Shown piece by piece: positions 1-12,555 of a DNA stretch of 64,000 bases (its first letter is position 1; each line of letters begins with the position of its first letter). The position numbers were made by a program, and so were the translations under genes. Source of the DNA: Panulirus ornatus (lineage: Eukaryota > Arthropoda > Malacostraca > Decapoda > Palinuridae); the NCBI RefSeq assembly GCF_036320965.1, contig NC_092234.1, forward strand, positions 46,528,012-46,592,011. The letters are read 5' to 3'. The notes below the pieces were generated by a model. The model made no database searches. It saw nothing but the letters and a program-made list of their open reading frames with translations, and was not told the DNA's origin.

Positions 1-287
1 AGAGAGAAAGGGAGAGAGAGGGAGAGGGAGAGAAACTGACGATCGTACGCTTCTCAGGGTGGGTAGGGCAGACCTGCTGATGGAAGCGACGTAAACACCG
101 CCCGAAGCTCAAGAGAAAAGAAAAAAAAAAAAAATTATGGAGTGCGATTTGGTTGAGTCTCCCTTCTTTATGGCGGGCGACGTCGTTTTCTTTTGCCCAA
201 CGCCTTGATACCCGGTAGCCTTCGTTCAGTGCGCGTAGGGACATTTTTCTTTCATTATCTTCTCTTCGTCATTTAGTGGATTGTAGA
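1..287. other. no gene seen; purine-rich edge
   Basis: A short AG-rich tract (1-36), an A-run near 121-134 and otherwise unique-looking sequence. No convincing ORF, splice signal or repeat family is visible. Confidence 0.4.
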
Positions 288-559
288 GGGTCAAAGGTCA
301 AATGAAAAAGACGATTTGGGCTCAAAGGTCAAATGAAAAAGACGATTTGGGCTCAAAGGTCAAATGAAAAAGACGATTTGGGCTCAAAGGTCAAATGAAA
401 AAGACGATTTGGGCTCAAAGGTCAAATGAAAAAGACGATTTGGGCTCAAAGGTCAAATTAAAAAGATGATTTGGGCTCAAAGGTCAAATTAAAAAGATGA
501 TTTAGGCTCAAAGGTCAAATTAAAAAGATGATTTGGGCTCAAAGGTCAAATCAAAAAGA
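288..559. repeat. 31-bp minisatellite, about 9 units
   Basis: Tandem units of 31 bp with core CAAAGGTCAAATGAAAAAGA. The first five are almost identical; later ones carry shared changes (TTAAAAAGATG), so the array grew in blocks. Each unit contains a TCAAAGGTCA nuclear-receptor-type half-site. It is bounded on the right by a retrotransposon tail insertion. Confidence 0.95.
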
Positions 560-576
560 CAGTTTGGGCTGCTATT

Positions 577-659
<83 letters not shown>

Positions 660-747
660 TATACTTTGTCGCTGTCTCCCGCGTTAGCGAGGTAGCGCAA
701 GGAAACAGACGAAAGAATGGCCCAGCCAGTTTGGCCTGCCATTCCTA
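560..747 (-). mobile_element. ultra-short LINE-T tail insertion with target duplication
   Basis: Body 581-726: (TA)n followed by about 72 bases of the LINE-T 3' end in minus orientation (GACAGCGACAAAG core). Flanks 560-580 and 727-747 are a 21-bp direct repeat with two mismatches (CAGTTTGGSCTGCYATTCCTA). This is a severely 5'-truncated retrotransposition event with (TA)n in place of poly-A. Confidence 0.75.
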
Positions 748-1364
748 TCGGTCGTTATCAATTTGTGATCGGGGGCGTTTTGCAATCGTCTTGCAGAGGT
801 CAAAGGTCGCTCCTGTGTTTCTAGGACATTAATTAGCCATAGGTCAAAGGTCACTGGAGTCCTTTCGTCTTAGTTTGAACGTTAATGAGCCAGAGGTCAG
901 CCAGGATTCATGAAATTTTGGCACATTTTTAATTTTTTTTTAAATCTCTCGCGTTTTACGTGTGCAAAAAAAAAAAAAGAAAATTTCTTTTGATCAATTT
1001 TAGCTACCCTTTTTGCAGTCAAAGTTTATACACACACACACCAATAAAACGCCATTTAATTTGTCTTTGATTTTTGAGGATAGAAGGGGTGTGTGTGGGG
1101 GGGGGAGAGGGGGGGTTACATTTCAGGCAGGGTTCATGAAATTCAGCAGCGAGATGCGTCTTGCCCCACATGATGCGCAGGACAGGTCTGTGACCTGAGT
1201 TAATAACCCTTTCAGAGGTCAAGCTTTCACCAAAAAAAAATTTAAAAACTTCAAAATTTTTTTTTTTTTATTTTGCCCAGGCATCCATTTTCCATCATCC
1301 AGTGTTGATAGAAAAATGTTCATGGTTACTGCTGCACCTTCCTACGCTCTTGGTAGAGAAATTT
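748..1364. other. non-coding stretch with DR1-like motifs
   Basis: No gene seen. It contains AGGTCAAAGGTCG at 797-809 and a perfect DR1 (AGGTCA-A-AGGTCA) at 841-853, plus several homopolymer A/T and G runs. Short ORFs here have no recognisable content. Confidence 0.4.
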
Positions 1365-1411
1365 TTATAGATGTATATGGGGAGAGTGTGTGTGGAGAGA
1401 ATGTGTATAGG

Positions 1412-1447
<36 letters not shown>

Positions 1448-1850
1448 AGAGAGTGTCTACGGTTAGAGTGTGTATGGGGAGAGTATGTATACAGACATGT
1501 GTATGGGGAGAGTATGTATGCAGACGTGTATGGGGAGAGTATGTATACAGACATGTGTATGGGGAGAGTATGTATGCAGACATGTGTATGGGGAGAGTAT
1601 GTATACAGACACGTGTATGGGGAGAGTATGTATGCAGACATGTGTATGGGGAGAGTATGTATGCAGACGTGTATGGGGAGAATATGTATACAGACATGTG
1701 TATGGGGAGAGTATGTATGCAGACTTGTGTATGGATAGAGCATGTATGCAGACATGTGTATGGGGAGAATATGTATGCAGATGTGTATGGGGAGAGTATG
1801 TATGCAGATGTCTACGGGGAGAGTATGTATGGAGAGAATGCGTATAAAGA
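1365..1850. repeat. 27-29-bp minisatellite with (GT)n core
   Basis: Tandem units around GTATGGGGAGAGTATGTATG plus CAGACATGT, about 13 units varying between 27 and 29 bases. A (GT)n run at 1413-1445 lies inside. All long ORFs on both strands here are repeat artefacts. Confidence 0.93.
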
Positions 1851-1944
1851 AACACTGCATTCTCTCACTAATCATGTCTTTCTAGCCTCATTTGTTTTTA
1901 CGTTGATAGATCATAAGGACAGCATTTTATCATAGGTTCCGTAA

Positions 1945-2440
1945 TCCTTTGCGTATAACGAATTGATCCGTCGATTGTGGCAGCTTAAACCCCTTTGAGT
2001 ATAAGGAATTGAATCTATTTTATTAAAGCAACTAGACCACTTGAGTATAAGGAATTGAATCTTTTCATTGAAGCAACTAGACCACTTGAGTATAAGGAAT
2101 TGAATCTATTTCATTAAAGCAACTAGACCACTTGAGTATAAGGAATTGAATCTATTTCATTAAAGCAACTAGACCACTTGAGTATAAGGAATTGAATCTG
2201 TTTCATTAAAGCAACTAGACCACTTGAGTATAAGGAATTAAATCTATTTCATTAAAGCAACTAGACCACTTGAGTATAAGGAATTAAATCTATTTCATTA
2301 AAGCAACTAGACCACTTGAGTATAAGGAATTAAATCTATTTCATTAAAGCAACTAGACCACTTGAGTATAAGGAATTAAATCTATTTCATTAAAGCAACT
2401 AGACCACTTGAGTATAACGAATGAAGCCTTCAGTTACGAC
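1945..2440. repeat. 46-bp minisatellite, about 9-10 units
   Basis: Units contain CTTGAGTATAAGGAATTGAA and CATTAAAGCAACTAGACCA. Four late units share a G-to-A change (GGAATTAAATC), showing block duplication. The edges are degenerate (GCGTATAACGAATTGATCC). Confidence 0.93.
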
Positions 2441-2630
2441 AGATGAAAACCCCCTTTTTTTTGCAGTATAACGACTTAATTCCTCAGATATGACGGTCAA
2501 ATACGAGAAATTCGGTCCCCCATCAGACGAAGGCTGCGACAGCAGACTGTCAGAAACCAGGGATCAACAACGGAACGTATTCGAATTCAACACTGCAGAA
2601 ATGCATTCTCGACCTTCATCTGTTCTGTTC

Positions 2631-3159
<529 letters not shown>

Positions 3160-3384
3160 TTTTCTCTTTTTTTTCGGCGGTGGCCGGCCATTGCTGCTCC
3201 CATAAACCTTTCTGCGAGTGTGCCAGCCGACGTAACCCTGGATATACCCTCTTCCTCCTCCTGCTGCTGCTTCCACTGGATTGTGTGAGGAGGCCAGGAC
3301 ACACGAGTGTTGACCGTTGTAATGCCTCCTTGCAGGCGCCGCGAAAAGCGAAGCTGTGGAATTCCCGTATTTGTCTTTACGTTT

Positions 3385-3608
3385 TTTTTCTGATATATAT
3401 TCACACACGCCATTTCCCACGTCAGCGAGGTAGCGTTAAGAACAGAGGACTGAGCCTTAGAGGAAATATCCTCACCTGGCTCCCTGTTCTGTTCCTTCTT
3501 TTGGAAAAATTAAAACGGGAGGAAAGGATTTCCAGCCTCCCCGCTCCCTCCCCTTTTAAGTCGCCTTCTACGACACGCAGGGAATACGTGGGTAGTATTC
3601 TTTCTCCC
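3385..3608 (-). mobile_element. SINE-B copy
   Basis: Minus-strand sense runs GGGAGAAAGAATACTACCCA ... AAGGCGACTTAAAAG ... CCTCTGTTCTTAACGCTACC, ending CTGACGTGGGAAATGGCG. No ORF. Its 3' block resembles the LINE-T terminus. LINE-T copy 3609-4848 starts immediately at its 5' end. Confidence 0.75.
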
Positions 3609-4834
3609 CTATTAAGAATATATGGTGTGGGAGGAAAGTTGTTAGAAGCAGTGAAAAGTTTTTATCGAGGATGTAAGGCATGTGTACGTGTAGGAAGAGA
3701 GGAAAGTGATTGGTTCTCAGTGAATGTAGGTTTGCGGCAGGGGTGTGTGATGTCTCCATGGTTGTTTAATTTGTTTATGGATGGGGTTGTTAGGGAGGTA
3801 AATGCAAGAGTTTTGGAAAGAGGGGCAAGTATGAAGTCTGTTGGGGATGAGAGAGCTTGGGAAGTGAGTCAGTTGTTGTTCGCTGATGATACAGCGCTGG
3901 TGGCGGATTCATGTGAGAAACTGCAGAAGCTGGTGACGGAGTTTGGTAAAGTGTGTGGAAGAAGAAAGTTAAGAGTAAATGTCAATAAGAGCAAGGTTAT
4001 TAGGTACAGTAGGGTTGAGGGTCAAGTCAATTGGGAGGTGAGTTTGAATGGTGAGAGGCTGGAGGAAGTGAAGTGTTTTAGATATCTGGGAGTGGATCTG
4101 TCAGCGGATGGAACCATGGAAGCGGAAGTGGATCATAGGGTGGGGGAGGGGGCGAAAATTTTGGGAGCCTTGAAAAATGTGTGGAAGTCGAGAACATTAT
4201 CCCGGAAAGCAAAAATGGGTATGTTTGAAGGAATAGTAGTTCCAACAATGTTGTATGGTTGCGAGGCGTGGGCTATGGATAGAGTTGTGCGTAGGAGGAT
4301 GGATGTGCTGGAAATGAGATGTTTGAGGACAATGTGTGGTGTGAGGTGGTTTGATCGAGTAAGTAACGTAAGGGTAAGAGAGATGTGTGGAAATAAAAAG
4401 AGCGTGGTTGAGAGAGCAGAAGAGGGTGTTTTGAAGTGGTTTGGGCACATGGAGAGAATGAGTGAGGAAAGATTGACCAAGAGGATATATGTGTCGGAGG
4501 TGGAGGGAACGAGGAGAAGAGGGAGACCAAATTGGAGGTGGAAAGATGGAGTGAAAAGGATTTTGTGTGATCGGGGCCTGAACATGCAGGAGGGTGAAAG
4601 GAGGGCAAGGAATAGAGTGAATTGGAGCGATGTGGTATACAGGGGTTGACGTGCTGTCAGTGGATTGAATCAAGGCATGTGAAGCGTCTGGGGTAAACCA
4701 TGGAAAGCTGTGTAGGTATGTATATTTGCGTGTGTGGACGTGTGTATGTACATGTGTATGGGGGGGGGTTGGGCCATTTCTTTCGTCTGTTTCCTTGCGC
4801 TACCTCGCAAACGTGGGAGACAGCGACAAAGTAT

Positions 4835-4848
<14 letters not shown>
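3609..4848 (+). mobile_element. LINE-T copy, 5'-truncated, short 3'-UTR type
   Basis: An open frame to 4649 encodes the end of a reverse transcriptase (GLRQGCVMSPWLFNLFMDG, LLFADDTALVADS) and a C-terminal region with YGCEAWAMDR, KWFGHMERMSEERLTKR and RGRPNWRWKDG, ending VNWSDVVYRG. The 3' UTR is short (GCTGTGTAGGTATGTATAT junction), then CTACCTCGCAAACGTGGGAG, poly-A and (TA)n. The intact frame implies youth. RT style is RTE-like (inference). The ORF upstream of 3609 is fused SINE-B, not LINE. Confidence 0.88.
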
Positions 4849-4885
<37 letters not shown>

Positions 4886-4888
<3 letters not shown>

Positions 4889-5010
4889 CCTATGAGTCCA
4901 CGGGGAAAATTAAACACAATAAGTTGCCAAGTACACTTTCGTGTAATAATCACATCATCAGGGGAGACACAAGAGAGAAATATAACAGTCAGTTGATATA
5001 CATCGACAAC
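4886..5010. repeat. half-copy of the palindromic element
   Basis: Directly after a (TA)n tract: GTCCACGGGGAAAATTAAAC, TCACATCATCAGGGGAGACA and CAGTTGATATACATCGA, matching the left arm of the palindrome at 50447-50852. Only one arm is present. Confidence 0.75.
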
Positions 5011-5369
5011 ACACCTGCTGTAAATGCTTTACTAACCCCCCCCCCCAAGCCAACACGACGTGGAGACCTTTGAGTTATATAGTTTGACCTTTGACCTAAC
5101 CCTATGAAGGTCAGGTCAGAGGTTATGGCATCACACCCAAAGGTCGAAAATTGTCGTATTTAAAGGTTAACAAGACAGTTAAGATGTTTTTTCTTCTACT
5201 TACAGGTAAAGGAAGATCTGGGGAGCATTATACAGGTACGGTTTCAGTATATTTTTTTGTTTTCTAAAGGTAGTGTATCTAGAGCTTGGATGGGTTTTTG
5301 ATATACAGGGACAGTGGCCATGTTTTGGTGGTCCTCTACAGATACAGTGTCTCGGTCTCGGTGGCTCTC
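5011..5369. other. unique stretch with DR1 site
   Basis: No gene seen. A C-run at 5038-5046 and a perfect inverted-orientation DR1 (TGACCT-T-TGACCT) at 5085-5097, followed by AGGTCAGGTCA and AAAGGTCG half-sites. Confidence 0.4.
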
Positions 5370-5865
5370 TGCAGGTACATAGGTTTCCAGTTTTCATGCA
5401 GGTGTACAGGTTCACAGTTTTCTACAGGTATACAGGTTCACAGTTTTCTACAGGTACATAGGTTTCCAGTTTTCATGCAGGTGTACAGGTTCACAGTTTT
5501 CTACAGGTATACAGGTTCACAGTTTTCTACGGGTATGTAGGTTTCCAATTTTCTGTAGGTATACTGGTTCACAGTTTACAGGTACACTGGTTTCTACAGG
5601 TATACAGATTCAGTTTTCTAGTTATACAGGTTCACAGTTTTCTACAGGTATACAGGTACACTGGTTTCTACAGGTATACAAGTTCACAGTTTTCTACAGG
5701 TATATTGGTACATGGTTTTCTACAGGTATACATATTCACAGTTTTCTACAGGTATATAGGTTCACAGTTTTCTACAGTTATACAGGTACACGGGTTTCTA
5801 CAGGTGTACAGGTTCACGGGTTTCTACTGGTATACAGGTTCATAGTTTTCTACAGGTATACCTAA
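5370..5865. repeat. variable minisatellite (ACAGGTATACAGGTTCACAG)
   Basis: Irregular units of about 22-26 bases built from TTTTCTACAGGTATACAGGT and GGTTCACAG blocks. Unit lengths vary and some longer higher-order units repeat (5388-5460 versus 5461-5530). Confidence 0.88.
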
Positions 5866-6270
5866 ACATAAACATTCCCAATACTTTTAAAAGAGGGCAG
5901 TCTTCCATAAACATACCCTAAAATTTTAAGGAAGACATCAGACCAGATACATTCCCTAAAATCTTAAATAAAGGTAGCAAACCATAAACATTCCCTTAAA
6001 TCTTAGATGAAGGTAACCCCATAAACATTCCCTAAAATCTTAAGGAAGGCAGCCTATATTAAACACTCCCTAAAATCTTTAGGAAGGCAGCCTACAATAA
6101 ACATTCCCTAAAGTCTTTAGGAAGGCAGCCTATATTAAACACTCCCTAAAATCTTTAGGAAGGCAGCCTACACTAAACATTCCCTAAAGTCTTTAGGAAG
6201 GCAGCCTACTATAAACATTACCTAAAATCTTTAGGAAGGCAGCCTACCATAAACATTTTCCCTAAAATCG
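5866..6270. repeat. 39-bp minisatellite
   Basis: Ten or so units around CCCTAAAATCTTTAGGAAGG plus CAGCCTAYANTAAACAYTC. The first units are diverged; those from 6040 to 6250 are nearly identical. Confidence 0.92.
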
Positions 6271-8185
6271 TAATGTTCACATTTAAGTGAAATGTGTGTT
6301 GGTACGTACGTAGACTTAAGCATTCTGGTTGGTACATCCTTAGGATTGTATTTTTCGTAAAAAAAAAAAAAAAACATGGCTGACAGGTCCAGTAGACATT
6401 TTGTTTGAAGTGTGGGTTGTGAAATTGATAGAAAATAAGATAAAATGGCGGGTTACAACTCCGTAGACTTGTATATTGTGGATTGTATCTGTTGACTCTT
6501 GTGTTGAAAAGGTGGGTTTAACATCTCCATAGACATGACATTTCCTATATTTTTTTATAAGAATTTTCATTAAGAATTTTGTGATCTTGCTCTTTAGTTT
6601 TTCCAAGGAAATATTTGCTGAATATTTACATAGATTACATGAATTTAACGTCTGGTTTTATATGTGTGTATATATAGGTACCATACATACCTGCTTTGCC
6701 TTTAAAGATATTTTACTCAAAAATCCATATCTCCAATGGATGTTTTGCTGATACCATGAAATCTTTTCAACTTTTTCTTTGGCATCTTTCTTATTTTTGA
6801 AGGAAATTAGAGGCAGATACTCATTTACCAGAGCTTCGTAATGGCAATGATTTGAAAACAGAAATTTTCAAAAGTTTTCGGATCATGACGTCACGTTAGA
6901 GGGGCGGGGCATGCAGGATGGGGGGGGGGGGGGGCCGCCGCCACCTGGTGACTGACGTACGATAAATACCACAGCTGACGGCGGAGAGATAGAACGGTCC
7001 GCGCAAGAACATAGATTTATAGCGGCGCCATAAACGCCCAGATAGAAAATCCCTCATAAAGTATCGATGTTGTGGCCGGCAGACGTGTACACACACACAC
7101 ACATCAACATATGTCCGGCTGTCCAGTATGATTTTAGGGTTCAGTATTCATGGGCGCGTCTTGTGTCGCCTTGGAAATCCTCTTGGCGGGAAACCTAACT
7201 TGGCCTCTCCTTTTTTTCCTATGTACTTATGCTTATTTCTTCTCATTCGAGGTACATAATATCGACCGGAAATTATTACTTAGTTCTCAAGTACTTCCTT
7301 TCTTAAGTCTCCATTGTGGTTAAGAGAGAGAGAGAGGAAATAGGTTGAGGAGGCGGGATCGCCTCTTCCTTCATGGCGGTAAACATATGAAGGCCGTTAT
7401 GCGTGACACCCGCGCCTCGTTATATCATGGTAACGCGTCAGTCTCGGGTAACTATACACTGTTAACGCAGGCGCGTCACGGCCCCCCGCACCTGTAATGT
7501 GAATCCCTGCACCTCACACGGCCCCCTCTGCCCACAGGCCATGCTGTCCATTTTCTTGCCGTTCTCCAATAAGCAGAACGAACGTAGAGGTATTCGAGGG
7601 ATAGCACCCTCCTGCCGCGGGACTTTTATATGCACTGGGGCCATTATGTCACAATATTTCAGCGCGATTTGGCCAATGGTCTGTGAAGAGTGCGATACTG
7701 ACCACTTGTGAACGATAAAACTGGTCGCAGGAGAGAGGCAATTGGATGGAAGGGTTTCCGAGAGTAAATGGTTGACCATTATTGATATTGTGGGGGGATC
7801 GGAACCTCCTCTGGGGTTGTTGGGGGTTCAGAGCCTACCTCAAGATTGTGGGGGGGAGGGGATCAGTATAAGGGGTGGGATTCCCTGTGGGGGATTGGGA
7901 GAAATAATATCGGTTCGTAATAAGGCGAGCAGAGACGCAACCGACAGACAGACCAGCTCCTCTCGCCGCTGTCAGCTGCACCATAGCCGCCATGCCTGAG
8001 GCCTTAACCCATACACCACGAAGGGGAGAAAATGGCGTGCAGTACAGAGAGTCGGGTGGCTGGGCCTTGCCTCCCGCCCTAGACGGTTTCCGGCAGCGCG
8101 TGCGGGATTGTACACTGTACAGCTGTACACCGCTGCACGTGTCCGCGACGCACCGCTAGACACTGTCTATACAGCGGTCGCTTGG
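6271..8185. other. no gene seen; GC-richer island at about 6880-8170
   Basis: No recognisable coding sequence. From about 6880 the sequence is richer in G, C and CpG than its neighbours, with a G-run (6920-6934), a short (CA)n at 7090 and a short GA run at 7325-7336. It could be a promoter region or simply unique DNA. ORFs at 7462-7999 on both strands show no family features. Confidence 0.3.
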
Positions 8186-8189
8186 GTGT

Positions 8190-8817
8190 ACTTAGACATT
8201 TGGGTGGGCAACCACGGGGGTATAGCGGGGTGGGTGGACGACCACGGGGTATAGCGGGTTGGGTGGACGACCACGGGGGTATAGCAGGGTGGGTGGACGA
8301 CCGTGGGGGTATGGCGGGGTGGCTGATGATCACGGGGTTGTAGCGGGGTGGTTGGACGACCACGGGGGTATAGCAAGATAGGTGGACGACCACGAGGGTA
8401 TAGCAGGATAGGTGGAGGGCCACGGGAGTATAGCGGGGTGGTTGGACGACCACGGGGGTATAGCAGGATAGGTGGAGGACCACGGGAGTATAGCGGGGTG
8501 GGTGGACGACCACGGGGGTATAGCAGGATAGATGGACGACCACGGGGGTATAGCAGGATAGGTGGACGACCACGGGAGTATAGCGGGGTGGGTGGACGAC
8601 CACGGGGGTATAGCAGGATAGGTGGAGGACCACGGGAGTATAGCGGGGTGGGTGGACGACCACGGGGGTATAGCGGGATAGGTGGACGACCACGGGGGTA
8701 TAGCAGGATAGGTGGAGGACCACGTGAGTATAGCGGGGTGGGTGGACGACCACGGGGGTATAGCAGGATAGGTGGACGACCACGGGGGTATAGCGGGGTG
8801 GGTGGACGACCACGGGG
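8190..8817. repeat. 30-bp minisatellite, about 20 units
   Basis: Units GGTGGACGACCACGGGGGTA plus TAGCAGGATA or TAGCGGGGTG. The two unit types mix with variants GGACC, GGAGTA. The period is divisible by three, so long ORFs appear in several frames (for example IGGRPRGYSR repeats); these are most simply artefacts. Confidence 0.95.
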
Positions 8818-8824
8818 TCTGTGG

Positions 8825-9639
8825 TGTATACATACCAACAGATGTTCACAGGAAGTACGCTCGTACATCATGTGGGATAATCTCACGTGTGTACATGTAC
8901 ATGTGTGCAACTGAACGACTTTTATGTGGCAGCTTTTGACATCTTGTGCAGATCTCAGATGTTGTGTCTGTGTCATGTGACACGTACCACATGTGTCATG
9001 CCACCTCCATACTCGCCTCATGGCTCAAAATTTACCACAAACATCCTTCCAGTTTTTGACCTCTTACCCAAAGGATTTTTTGCACCCACGCTATATGACT
9101 GTAACTTAATTTTTATGAAATTCCATACGCTAATGTAAAACTCCCTCCCCTTACAGTACAAATGGGTAACTACACACACTCATTTGATGTAACCAGACTT
9201 TGCCTGCATAAGGTTACACCACGAGTGAAAAGTCATCTTCAACAAGTTTGTATCACTGTCAGTGGAGAAAAAGAGAACAGACTCATCGGGGAATCCCCTA
9301 CACCAAAGGAGTCCATCATTACCCTTCAACTCAATGTAGCGCAGCGCTGCAAGAGTTCCATAAAAGGAGTCCTGGGGTTGCTTGATTTAGTTTCTTGTAC
9401 CAGCTCGACTTTCCCATCTTAGCAAGAAAGCATTATGAGCAGACAACTGAAACTTCAAGGAAAAATTTACACTTGCCTTTTGTTTCCACTCATAGAAAGT
9501 GTTAATACATGAGGGGAGGATTTACAGTCCATGCATAAGAACCACTCATGACATGCAGATGCAGGAGTAGTATTCATTCTCCCTTGTCTCCTGGATATTT
9601 TTTTTTTTTCTATACTGTAATTATTCGTTATTTCCTCCC
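8825..9639. other. no gene seen
   Basis: Unique-looking sequence with short ORFs only (longest about 86 codons at 9162-9422). No family motif, splice pattern or repeat identified. Confidence 0.35.
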
Positions 9640-12545
9640 ACCTTAACGAGGTAGTTCCAAGTGCTGATGAAAACATTTGCACTCATCCGTTCTCTTGCGG
9701 TCATGTGTGATGTATTAAAACCAGAGCCCACCATCCTCATCCGAATCCTCCAGACCATTTCCATGGTTTTCAATGACTGCTTCATATTCCTGGCTCAGCT
9801 CAACAACACCTCACTCCCCATATACCACATCGCTCCAGTTTGCTCTCTACCATGCATGCCTCTCACTCTTCTGAAGGTTTAGTCCCTGGCATTTCAAAGA
9901 CTCTTTCACTTAATCCTTTCGTGTCCTTCTCGGTCTTCCCTTCTCTCACACTCCCCCCAACTTCTGCCTTGTGGATCCTCTCTGATGTCTTATTTCACTC
10001 ATTCTCTTCATATTTCCCAACCATTTCAACTTACTCTGGTTAGCTTTCACAATCATGCTGCACTTACTGCCACACTTTGCTCTTATTCTATCAATCTGCC
10101 CACTATTAATCCTCTTCAGAATGACCTTAGGCAAATAATTTCACAATATCCACTCATTAGTTAAAGAAAAAAGAAAGGTGTATGAGTAGCACTTACAGGG
10201 AAGGAGAGTAAGTGATTGGAAGATGTACAAGAGAAAGTGACACGAGGTCAGGAAGAAGGTGCAGGGACTGGAAAAGATGACAAATGAAATTGGGGTGAGT
10301 ATTTCTCAGCAGACTTCTGGGAGAGGTAAATAGCATGAGAAAGCAGAAGCAAGTAGGAACACCGATGAAGAGAGCAAATAGGGAAGTGGTAATGGGCAAA
10401 GATAAGATAAAGAGGAGATTCTAAAGAAATTTTTTAATGTGATTGTCTATAGGGAGGCAGATGTTGGGTGTTTGGGACAGGGAGGTATGTGAAGTGAGAG
10501 TCATGGAGAGAGGTTTGGTGAAGAGTGAAGAGGTAGTGACTGCTTTATGTAAGATAAAATGTGGTAATGCAACTGGAGTGGATGGTATTGCAGTTGAATT
10601 TTTTGTGTCTGTGTTGTTGATGAGTTTGTTTGGATTTGCTTGGATCTTGGTCAGATGCCTGAGGATTGGCAGAATACTTGTATAGTGACATTGTATAGAG
10701 GCAAGGGAGACAAATAGGAGTGTTCAAATTACAGAGGTATATGTTTGGTGAATGCACTAGTAATCTATATGGAAGTGGTGATAGAGAAGGTGGTGGAATG
10801 CACAGAGCATCATATTGGAGTGATAGAGGATGTAATGATGAGGTGTTTGCTTTGAAGAGTGTAAGTGAGAAATAACTATAGAAACAAGAGGTGTTTGCTT
10901 TGAAGAGTGTAAGTGAGAAATAACTATAGAAAGAAACAAATATCCTCTCTATCAGATTCTCCTCACTCATCTTTTCTATAAGTCCATAACATTTCAGCAC
11001 GCCTGTTCAGCTGTCTTCATCATTTATAACATACTACCACACTGACATTCCTTATATGATCAGCCCCCCACACACCACATTGTCCTCATGTTTTACTTCT
11101 AACACATCCAACCATTTTCATACTTTTTTATTTATTGACCACACCTTGCATGCACAAAACACAGTCAGCAGTACCATACTGTCAAACACCAATCTTTGCC
11201 CTTACGGACAGGACTCCAAAATACTTAGTCAGCTTTACCATACTGTCAAACATACTCATCTTTGCCTTTGCCCTCATGTAAAGTCTTTCAAAATACTCAG
11301 TCCATCTCCTCCTCACCTCTTCTGTGCCATTTACCACTTCCCCATCTGCTCCTGTCACTAATGTTAACATTTCCTCTTTAGTTCTCATCACACTATTCAT
11401 CTCCTTCCAAAACATTTCCTTATTCTCCCTGAAATTTCTGATACTTTCTCAGTCCAAATCTTATTTACGCTCTTCCTCATCCCCTGCACCTTCCTCTTGA
11501 CCTTCTGCCACTTCCTCTTGTACATCACCCATTCACTTACATGCCTTCCTTGTAATGCTTATACACCTCTTTTCACTTTCATAATCAACTCTCATTACAC
11601 CACTCAGTATATTCTCTCACACGCCCATATCACTAATTCCAAATGCCACAGATTTTCCTCATTCACGTAAGCACTACTTCACTAAGTACCACCAATTCCT
11701 CATCCACTTCCCTTATTTTCTTTCTTTCATCTTTTGTCAATCTCTCATGGTATCCCCGTACAAAAGCCTTTTTTCAAGCTCTCACACTTTCGCCACCTTC
11801 TTTCAGCCCACATGATTTCCTTTTTTCCAGATAGCCTATAAAAACTGACACTAAGAAGTGATTAAACACCCAACTAGCTACCTCACTCAGAACATCTTCA
11901 TCCTAAAGTCTCTCCTAAGCTCATATATCAGATAGAACATAATTAAGTAATGCCCTCTTACCACCAAGCCCATTCACCCATGTATAATTTTGTGTTTCTT
12001 CCTTTTTATATCAGGTATTCCCAATTAACATATCCTTTATAGTACACAACTTGACAAGGTGTTCAACATTTTCATTAAGAATGGGTGCTGTAAACCTCTC
12101 AGTTATATGTTTAATTACCACATCACCCACTCCTGCATTCCAATCTCCCAATACTTTAACCCGATCTGTCAGATTAAAATTGCTGACACACATCATCTCC
12201 TTCAAAATCTCTCACCTCTATTCCTCACTCCTTTCACCACTAGGTACTGACCACTGACAGTCATAAACTGTAATCAGCTATAATTTTCACCAACAACTGT
12301 TTGGTACTCACTTCCCTGAACTCAATGACAGATTTCTGACTCCTTCAGCATAAATTCCACCCCTTCCTTTGCTCTTATCCTAACCCTAACCCCAGACTTT
12401 ATACCTCGTACATTCCTAAACTATTCTTCCCCTCTCCATATAAGCTTTGTTCCACTGAGAGCCAGAACATCCAGGTTCCTCTTCCCAAACAGACTACCTA
12501 TCTCTCCTTTCTCATCATCTTAATTACGTTCCACACATATTTAGA
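9640..12545 (-). mobile_element. old rearranged LINE related to LINE-T
   Basis: Mostly minus orientation: 3' end at about 9640-10145 (degenerate GAGGTAG core, MKRMSE-type remnants), a plus-oriented internal piece at 10440-10850 (GNATGVDGIAVEF; QITEVYVW-like YRG block), then minus sequence to 12545. At 12205-12080 minus it encodes VKVLGDWNAGVGD and NENVEHLVKLCTIKDMLIGNT-like text (split here by a short gap in quotation), typical of an APE endonuclease domain. Many stops and frameshifts: a dead copy. Confidence 0.7.
10839..10935. repeat. 48-bp tandem duplication
   Basis: GAGGTGTTTGCTTTGAAGAG and the following bases to AACTATAGAAA are repeated twice in direct succession with one small end difference, inside the old LINE. 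Confidence 0.85.
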
Positions 12546-12555
12546 TACCGCAGTC

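Noticed and set aside
1342..1935. 177- and 173-codon ORFs
   Set aside because: Generated by the 27-29-bp minisatellite; present on both strands and in several frames.
3180..3608. 5' part of the 489-codon ORF as a gene fused to RT
   Set aside because: This part is (TA)n flank plus an antisense SINE-B; the LINE-T frame begins at about 3609 and the fusion is accidental.
8079..9021. 256- and 284-codon ORFs and a 188-codon plus ORF
   Set aside because: All come from the 30-bp minisatellite, whose period is a multiple of three; no start context, no family match, flanks non-coding.
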